From CAYPAV01 sp964408805 (lineage in GTDB: Bacteria; Pseudomonadota; Alphaproteobacteria; UBA8366), in assembly GCA_964408805.1 (NCBI GenBank), contig CAYPAV010000044.1:1-11858 (forward strand): DNA of 11,858 nt. Direction: 5' to 3'. A model generated the notes under the pieces. The model saw only the letters and a program-made list of their open reading frames with translations, ran no database searches and had not been told where the DNA came from. The stretch's first letter is position 1; every line of letters begins with the position of its first letter. Both the position numbers and the translations under genes were made by a program. This document shows positions 7,091 through 11,858 of this stretch, piece after piece.

Positions 7091-8239
7091 TTATTTTTCC
7101 TTAAGTGCAAAACTCGGGCGCTTCGGATTCGGGTCGGACAAGATGGCGAAGAGGGTTTCATGGTCGGCAAGCATTCCCAGAGTTGATCGTGAGGTCAAAA
7201 CGACCCGCGACGATATAGGGGACGCACTTTCGGTTAAAACCGCATGCCGCGTCAGGATCGGCAGCACCGCGTCCAGAACATCCCGTCTCAACAGATAGGT
7301 CTTCGCCACCTTCCGATCGAGCATGAAATCGACGAAGGAGCTATCGGCGAACAATGGACCGAAATACTGAAATTGTGCTGTATATTCGAGCTCGTTCCAC
7401 GCCGCCGCCCGCCAGACTCGGCGCTTATAGGGAAGGGGGGGATCATCGAGCACGACCCGCTTGAACGGCTCGGGACAGAGCACGGCCACCATGTCGGCGA
7501 GGCGGGCGCCATTTTGAATGCCGTATAGATAGACCTCTCGATACCCGAATCGTTCAACCAGCCATTTCGTCGTATCGCAGGTCTGGCGCGCCTGCAGGCC
7601 GTCGATCTGGTAGCCCATCATGGTCAGCCGGATATTGATCGCGGCCACCATACCGATATCCGAGACCAGGTCGGGGACCAACACATCGAATTCCATACGC
7701 GTTGCTGTGATCCCCAACTCGTTGTGATAATCGATGTTGTCGTCGCCTAAAACCTTGGCGGCGCTCGACCCCAAACCAGGCAATATTACCAGGAGCTTCT
7801 TTACCGGTTTACGCGCCCGACGATGGAGTGAACGCAGCTTTAACGGCGGCCGCGCATAGCGAACGGAAACGAAGCGCGTGCCAGTCTGGGACGCATGCTT
7901 GGCCGACGCGGGCTCGGAATCGATATTGCTTTGATTGTCATCCTTGGGCGCGGATACCGCATCGTAACGCAGCGCAGCCGACAAGAACGCCTTGAAGCCG
8001 GCCCGAGGTGTGAAGTGAAAATCCGGTTCACAAAATTTCTTGGTTCGAAAATTTCGACTCTCGAATTTCCGTTGCGGTATGTTTTCAGGAAACCCGAACG
8101 ACTCGAACCAACCTGTAATGGCAAGAAATTCGCCACGATCATTCGATCGCTTCAATAGCGACGCAACAATAACGATCCCGCCCAAGATCGATATGAGGAT
8201 CGCCGCCGTGCCGACGGCTTTCAAGATTCCTCGACCCAT
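7091..8239 (-). CDS. Membrane-anchored alpha/beta-hydrolase-fold protein lacking the nucleophile Ser
   Basis: A 382-residue protein with one N-terminal hydrophobic segment (about 8-29) after a short basic end, so the body probably faces the periplasm. From about 120 it aligns by eye with the next gene upstream: RYARPPLKLRSL...KKLLVILPG here against SYDRPRVRVRAL...KDLFILTTG there. At the nucleophile elbow it has LYGIQNGARL (238-247) where the paralogue has LYGLSRGGRV, so the GxSxG serine is Gln242 (codon CAA). ADHETLF (358-364) keeps the His that aligns with the paralogue's IHEPEL. An equivalent of the catalytic Asp is not obvious. The codon differs from Ser at several bases and the frame continues cleanly, so this is not a frameshift artefact. 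It is probably a pseudo-enzyme, or a binding or regulatory partner of the paralogue. It is transcribed just downstream of the paralogue with 6 bases between the genes. The gene is intact; function inferred. Confidence 0.8.
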   Translation of the reverse strand: MGRGILKAVGTAAILISILGGIVIVASLLKRSNDRGEFLAITGWFESFGFPENIPQRKFESRNFRTKKFCEPDFHFTPRAGFKAFLSAALRYDAVSAPKDDNQSNIDSEPASAKHASQTGTRFVSVRYARPPLKLRSLHRRARKPVKKLLVILPGLGSSAAKVLGDDNIDYHNELGITATRMEFDVLVPDLVSDIGMVAAINIRLTMMGYQIDGLQARQTCDTTKWLVERFGYREVYLYGIQNGARLADMVAVLCPEPFKRVVLDDPPLPYKRRVWRAAAWNELEYTAQFQYFGPLFADSSFVDFMLDRKVAKTYLLRRDVLDAVLPILTRHAVLTESASPISSRVVLTSRSTLGMLADHETLFAILSDPNPKRPSFALKEK

Positions 8240-8245
8240 TACCAG

Positions 8246-9472
8246 CTATCGTGCCTCCAGGGTCAAGCCGCGCAATTCGGACCAGCGGCCCGCAAGCAAT
8301 TTGTCGATCAGTTCGAGCTCCGGTTCGTGAATGATACTCGTCTTGAAGAGGAACATCCTTTTGCCGGCGGCCGACAGACCATCTCGGAATCGGAAAGCCT
8401 TCTTCAAAGTTGACGACGAGGCCCAATCGCCGTCTTCGTGAACGGTATAAATTATAGGGCTCTTGGCGATCCGCATGACATCGACTCCCGATAACCAACC
8501 GGCAAAGGGAGTCAGGTGCAGAAACCAGGCACCATATTTCGTCTCCTTTACAAAACGCCGCGCGGCCCAATTCGAACTCACATAAAATTCGGGATCGAAT
8601 ACATCTCCGACAAACGCAAAGGAAAATCCCGGACAAAGGGCGGTGGTAAATTCGACCACCCGGCCTCCGCGCGAGAGCCCGTAGAGCATTACGCGCCGAT
8701 ACTTCTTGCGCAGATCGAGGGCATCCATGGTGTCGCAGATGCTCCGCGCCCATATCCCGAGTGCCTGCCCGCCACCGACGACCGCCGTCACATTCATCAT
8801 GGATTCGGTATCGCCGTTGGAGGCATGGTCGAACGCCAAAACATCAAACCCCTTGTCGAAGTAATAGCCACCGATTCGGCGATAGTAATCCTCTTTCCAT
8901 AGCCCCATCATGTGTTCCGCCGTCGTCCAACTGCCCGTCGTCAGGATGAATAGATCCTTGGCGGGCCGATCGTTCTTCGCGTACAGCGCACGAACCCGGA
9001 CGCGGGGTCGGTCATACGAAATCATCAATTCCTCGAGACGGCCCTTTCCGAAACCTCCTCGACGTTGAATTTTGATTTTGCCGCCGCCCTTTGCCGGTGT
9101 CGGCGCAATCCGATTGAAGCCGGTCGCCGACCGAAGCAATGCCATCGGGTCCGGCACCGGATTGATGACGGTACCGAAATCGATCTCTTCGAGTTGGCGC
9201 CAAATTTCGAAGTCATATGACGGTTGGAATGAGCGCGATTCACAGGGACAGGAATCCCATGCCCGGCGACATCGGCAAGAACCAGACCCGATTGTCGGCG
9301 GGGTCGTGGTCTCGATGAAGGTCGGGTCGAGGTAGCGCGCCAACAAACCGCCCGCATAGCGCCTCGCCCCCTCGGGGAAATCGTGCTTCGCCACGATGAA
9401 TCCGGCGGCCACGGCGAGGGCGGCCGCGCCGATAAACGCAGCACAAATTATCGTCCGTTTAAGGTAGTTCAT
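8246..9472 (-). CDS. Membrane-anchored alpha/beta hydrolase with intact GxSxG (possible internal frame error)
   Basis: A 408-residue protein with a single N-terminal membrane anchor (about 8-28), probably periplasmic. The hydrolase core runs from about 170: FILTTGSWTTAEHM (oxyanion region), GFDVLAFDHASNGDT (208-222), LYGLSRGGRV (263-272; nucleophile Ser267), HEDGDW (345-350; candidate catalytic Asp) and IHEPELELI (381-389; candidate His382). It is most likely an esterase, lipase or acyltransferase, but no substrate can be named. Residues about 60-79 (SCRCRRAWDSCPC, bases about 9241-9298) look out of frame. The next frame encodes NRVWFLPMSPGMGFLSL with G or C in 17 of 19 third positions, against 8 of 18 in the annotated frame. 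Two compensating single-base indels, near 9295-9303 and 9240-9244, would restore a natural-looking protein. The start ATG at 9472 follows GGCGGAAA. First gene of a two-gene operon with its paralogue. Confidence 0.82.
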   Translation of the reverse strand: MNYLKRTIICAAFIGAAALAVAAGFIVAKHDFPEGARRYAGGLLARYLDPTFIETTTPPTIGSGSCRCRRAWDSCPCESRSFQPSYDFEIWRQLEEIDFGTVINPVPDPMALLRSATGFNRIAPTPAKGGGKIKIQRRGGFGKGRLEELMISYDRPRVRVRALYAKNDRPAKDLFILTTGSWTTAEHMMGLWKEDYYRRIGGYYFDKGFDVLAFDHASNGDTESMMNVTAVVGGGQALGIWARSICDTMDALDLRKKYRRVMLYGLSRGGRVVEFTTALCPGFSFAFVGDVFDPEFYVSSNWAARRFVKETKYGAWFLHLTPFAGWLSGVDVMRIAKSPIIYTVHEDGDWASSSTLKKAFRFRDGLSAAGKRMFLFKTSIIHEPELELIDKLLAGRWSELRGLTLEAR

Positions 9473-9806
9473 TTTCCGCCGCTACAACATTCGAGCTCTC
9501 ACGACTCCACGGACGTTAAAAATTCGCGAAATTTCCGCCGAATGCAACTGTTCCACACGAAATTCGGCTCATGCCGCCGGTCGGCCCGCCGGGATTTTTC
9601 GAAGAACATTCAATTCGCCGCCATCCCAACCCGATGTTCCCAAGAGAACAAATCAAAGGCGCCGGCACGATCAAGACACCGCCTCACGGGGGGAATCGTT
9701 GGTGAGGTGGGGAACCAAGCCCCGGCACATGCTAAAGTCCCGCTAGGGCGAGGGGGTCCGCTCTCCGGCGATAGGGAGTATGCGGGCGTATTTTACATGC
9801 CCCACG
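9473..9806. other. 334-base intergenic region without a gene
   Basis: No protein or RNA gene is recognised. Toward 9472 lies an A/T-rich patch with the palindromic core TTCGCGAA (about 9523-9530), a plausible site for the promoter of the hydrolase operon, though I could not pick convincing -35 and -10 hexamers. The other half contains the inverted repeat at 9679-9710, downstream of the radical SAM/twitch gene on the minus strand. Confidence 0.45.
9679..9710 (-). repeat. Inverted repeat downstream of the radical SAM/twitch gene
   Basis: CCGCCTCAC (9679-9687) can pair with GTGAGGTGG (9702-9710) over nine positions, one of them G-U, around a 14-base loop. It lies about 100 bases past the stop codon of the gene ending at 9807. 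There is no following U-run on either strand, so it is not a classical intrinsic terminator. It may be a transcript-end or processing structure, or chance. Confidence 0.3.
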
Positions 9807-10748
9807 CTACGAATAGGCGATGCATTTCTCGCAGGGCGTGCCCGCGACGTCTCTGCATAAATTGGCGCCTCGAAGATTTTGAAAATTAGAGCTGTGCCAA
9901 GCGTCTAGGAAGGAAAGCTCCTTCAGATCGCCCATTTGGAACCGGCCGTCATGATCGAAACAACATGCGGAGAGATGACCGTCATAAGTGATGTGGCCTT
10001 CCGTGAACACGGCCCAGCAGGGAAGCGGGTCGCGCAGCGCGCCGATCCGGCCGATATTTCCGGAAACCGGAACGGTGCCCTTCGCGCCCGACGTGTGTCC
10101 GGCCTGGCCATATAGCGGAAGCCAATAGTGTTCGTCGACAAAGGGTTTGATTTTCTCGACAGCCGCGGCCATTCGTTTCAGCTGCTCTCCGTCGTACTGG
10201 ATCGACGACGCATAGATGCCGCAACGGTGACCGGTCTTGGCCTCGACCTCGTCGCGCACCAGGCGCGCGCTCTTGATGTTTTCGACGATCGTGTCGAACG
10301 CGTCGACCTTCGTGATTTCCAGACACTGTTCGCGATCGGCCGAGTTGAACGAAAACTTCAGACTGTCCAGTCCGGCTTCGATGCAGGCGCCGACCCGCTC
10401 CGGCGACGTCATGCGCCCGTTGGTGGTAAGAAAAATATACTCAAATCCCAGCGTCTTGGCATAGGCAATGGCTTCGGGAAGTCTTTTGTAGAGAAATGAT
10501 TCGCCGAGATAGAACATACCTATTTCCTCGACGCCCGCGTCGCGCATTTCCTCCAGGAGACGAATGAGCAGATCCCAATCGATATCGCCCTTCTCGCGAA
10601 GCTTGAAGCCGGTCGCGCAGAAGAAACAGTTGAAGTCACAACGCGCCGTTAGCTCGATCTTGACGCTTTTCGGCGGCGGCGGCGTGACGGAGCGATACGC
10701 CTCGGGGATGAAAGTGATATTGTCGAGCCGTTCCGTAAGTGTCGTCAT
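9807..10748 (-). CDS. Radical SAM enzyme with SPASM/twitch-type C-terminus
   Basis: A 313-residue cytoplasmic iron-sulfur enzyme. The radical SAM cluster motif is ELTARCDFNCFFCATGF (32-48) with Cys37, Cys41 and Cys44 as CxxxCxxC. Next come FYLGESFLY (79-87), the GGE-like SAM-binding motif, and LTTNGRM (107-113). The C-terminal part has PCWAVFTEG...TYDGHLSACC, fitting the C-x12-G-x4-C spacing of SPASM/twitch domains (Cys244, Gly257, Cys262), then Cys298, Cys306 and Cys309 just before the end. The protein stops soon after the CxxC, so it probably binds one auxiliary cluster (twitch-like) rather than two. The start ATG has Shine-Dalgarno GGAG six bases upstream. It follows the oxygenase gene by roughly 76 bases on the same strand, likely one operon. 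Family relatives modify peptides, sugars or cyclitols; no precursor-peptide gene is visible here, so a small-molecule or sugar substrate is more likely, by inference. Confidence 0.9.
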   Translation of the reverse strand: MTTLTERLDNITFIPEAYRSVTPPPPKSVKIELTARCDFNCFFCATGFKLREKGDIDWDLLIRLLEEMRDAGVEEIGMFYLGESFLYKRLPEAIAYAKTLGFEYIFLTTNGRMTSPERVGACIEAGLDSLKFSFNSADREQCLEITKVDAFDTIVENIKSARLVRDEVEAKTGHRCGIYASSIQYDGEQLKRMAAAVEKIKPFVDEHYWLPLYGQAGHTSGAKGTVPVSGNIGRIGALRDPLPCWAVFTEGHITYDGHLSACCFDHDGRFQMGDLKELSFLDAWHSSNFQNLRGANLCRDVAGTPCEKCIAYS

Positions 10749-10824
10749 ATCTGGCTCCGGAAATGCCTATCTATTTGGGACTTGTGAACGGAAATCCGGC
10801 GGAGCAATCGCCGTGATCCCGAAC

Positions 10825-11724
10825 CTATTGGTTTGGGTCGAGAAATAGGTTTCTGACAGAATCCATATTCGCCGGGCCCCGCAACAACGCAGTCGGCGAA
10901 CCGCTGATCTTGTGTGCGAGCCCGTATTGGAACACCAATGTGACGCGCTTCCCGGACTTGCAACGACTGCCATAGTGCAAACAGGTCGACGTATCGCAGA
11001 TACCTCCCGCGCCAGCCTCTTCGGGTAAACTCAGCAGATCTTCCTCGCGGCAGTGTCGAAGCACTTCCCGATCGGAAAGACGGCCATCGTGTCGAAAATA
11101 GATCTCATCGTACTTCGTGGCCGCGCGGACGATTTTGGAATTTTTCGCCGACAGCGCCGTCGTCGGACCGTTTTCGGGTCCACAAGGGAACACGTTGACG
11201 AACACAGTGACGAAATGGACATCGGGTTTGTCGAGATGGAACAGATGACTTCCGTAGGTATCTTGCGATGGCCTTACCATCCACATGTTGACATATTGGA
11301 GCCGTGGCACGGTGCCGAAGTAATCGCACATTATTTCCAACAGTGGTTGGCTGAGCGCCGCTTCGATCAGTTCCGGATAGTTGGCCACGTCCTCGTTTCG
11401 CAAAACGGTATAGAAGGGGTTTGGCTCGGTAGTGAGGGTCTCGGCCTCGCGCTCCCGATAAATCTCCTGCGCACGAATATGGATATTCTCCAAACCGGGA
11501 ATTTCTCCCGGCGCAAATGTCGCCAGTCCCATTTCATGCGTGAGAAAGCCGCGCCAATCCGATCCTGCCACGACCTGCTTGGCAAGGCTTCTGCGGCGGA
11601 TCCAGCCGCTCGGATTGCCGGATGCATCCAATGCGCCGGCAACTCCTTCGAGCGCCGTGAATGGCAGGCCCGCTTTCAGGCCGCCGCCGTAAAACTTCGT
11701 TTTCATCGAGTTCGACATCAACAT
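10825..11724 (-). CDS. Phytanoyl-CoA dioxygenase-like Fe(II)/2-oxoglutarate oxygenase
   Basis: A 299-residue predicted cytoplasmic non-haem iron oxygenase, probably hydroxylating a carbon of an unknown small molecule, lipid or sugar. The metal motif is HLFHLDKPD, with His163 and Asp165 forming HxD. The distal His is in STCLHYGSR (His250), and Arg260 in KRVTLVFQY is placed to bind the 2-oxoglutarate carboxylate. VFPCGPENGPTTAL between them matches the PhyH-family loop (substrate and metal region). I start it at the ATG at 11724 because GAGG (11734-11731) sits six bases upstream. An in-frame GTG at 11736 would place that Shine-Dalgarno sequence inside the gene. It is the first gene of a likely two-gene operon with the radical SAM/twitch enzyme. 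Length is normal for the family; the substrate is not predictable. Confidence 0.82.
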   Translation of the reverse strand: MLMSNSMKTKFYGGGLKAGLPFTALEGVAGALDASGNPSGWIRRRSLAKQVVAGSDWRGFLTHEMGLATFAPGEIPGLENIHIRAQEIYREREAETLTTEPNPFYTVLRNEDVANYPELIEAALSQPLLEIMCDYFGTVPRLQYVNMWMVRPSQDTYGSHLFHLDKPDVHFVTVFVNVFPCGPENGPTTALSAKNSKIVRAATKYDEIYFRHDGRLSDREVLRHCREEDLLSLPEEAGAGGICDTSTCLHYGSRCKSGKRVTLVFQYGLAHKISGSPTALLRGPANMDSVRNLFLDPNQ

Positions 11725-11752
11725 GGTAAACCTCACTCACCGCTCGCAGTAT

Positions 11753-11767
11753 GTTCATGTTATGAAC
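11753..11767. promoter_or_regulatory. Perfect dyad GTTCAT-GTT-ATGAAC, candidate operator
   Basis: Six-base arms match perfectly around a three-base centre, 28 bases upstream of the oxygenase start codon and about 18 upstream of its Shine-Dalgarno sequence. A TTGACA hexamer lies further upstream on the minus strand (11820-11815), without a clear -10 match. The site could overlap the transcript start and act as an operator. It resembles but does not equal the GTTC-N7-GTTC direct repeat of alphaproteobacterial LexA, since here the half-sites are inverted. Confidence 0.4.
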
Positions 11768-11858
11768 GCAGGGAAGGTGAAGTAGCGCAGATTGGCCTCG
11801 CTGAAATTGATCCATGTCAAAGACGGTGGTGAGAAAGGTATTTATCCGGATCAGTCGT

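Noticed and set aside
9241..9280. CxC-x6-CxC motif in the hydrolase as a metal-binding site
   Set aside because: Codon-position composition shows that this stretch is probably read in the wrong frame, so the cysteines are likely an artefact of a local frame shift.
11725..11736. GTG at 11736 as the start of the oxygenase
   Set aside because: The ATG at 11724 has a well-spaced GAGG Shine-Dalgarno sequence that would lie inside the gene if the GTG were used.
11737..11858. Minus-strand frame open to the window end, overlapping the oxygenase start
   Set aside because: It continues only as an out-of-frame shadow of the oxygenase gene, with no domain signal. The segment is better explained as the control region.

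Overview
The window looks like part of an accessory locus for surface glycan or envelope small-molecule modification in a moderately GC-rich Gram-negative bacterium. The G/C-rich third codon positions and the families present suggest an alphaproteobacterium, perhaps Rhodospirillales-like. This placement is an inference from codon use and gene content, since no rRNA or taxonomic marker is present. There are eight protein genes and no tRNA, rRNA, insertion sequence, CRISPR array or phage gene that I can see.

Layout: (1) bases 1-1440, plus strand, the C-terminal three quarters or so of a NodU/CmcH/TobZ-type carbamoyltransferase, cut by the window start. (2) 1532-2986, minus strand, a membrane-anchored SGNH-hydrolase-like protein convergent with it. 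(3) A 289-base divergent intergenic region with two back-to-back promoter candidates flanking an inverted repeat. (4) 3276-4673, plus strand, a GT-C (GT39/ArnT-like) integral membrane glycosyltransferase. (5) A 379-base leader without a convincing gene. (6) 5053-7053, plus strand, a B12-binding-domain radical SAM enzyme. (7) 9472 down to 7091, minus strand, a two-gene operon of paralogous membrane-anchored alpha/beta-hydrolase-fold proteins, one with an intact GxSxG elbow and one with Gln in place of Ser. (8) A 334-base gap. (9) 11724 down to 9807, minus strand, a likely operon of a phytanoyl-CoA-dioxygenase-like Fe(II)/2-oxoglutarate oxygenase and a small radical SAM/twitch enzyme. Its presumed control region reaches to the window end.

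How the genes may fit together (inference): the glycosyltransferase, carbamoyltransferase and SGNH-like protein are typical of exopolysaccharide or O-antigen decoration loci. The two radical SAM enzymes and the oxygenase could make or tailor an unusual sugar or lipid precursor, with the periplasm-facing hydrolase-fold pair acting on the product. No shared operon links all of them, so a single pathway is a hypothesis. The most notable points are the nucleophile-lacking hydrolase beside its intact paralogue, a short segment inside the intact hydrolase where codon usage says the true reading frame is a different one (a compensated frameshift pair or sequencing errors), and the co-occurrence of two radical SAM enzymes with an oxygenase in a glycan context.
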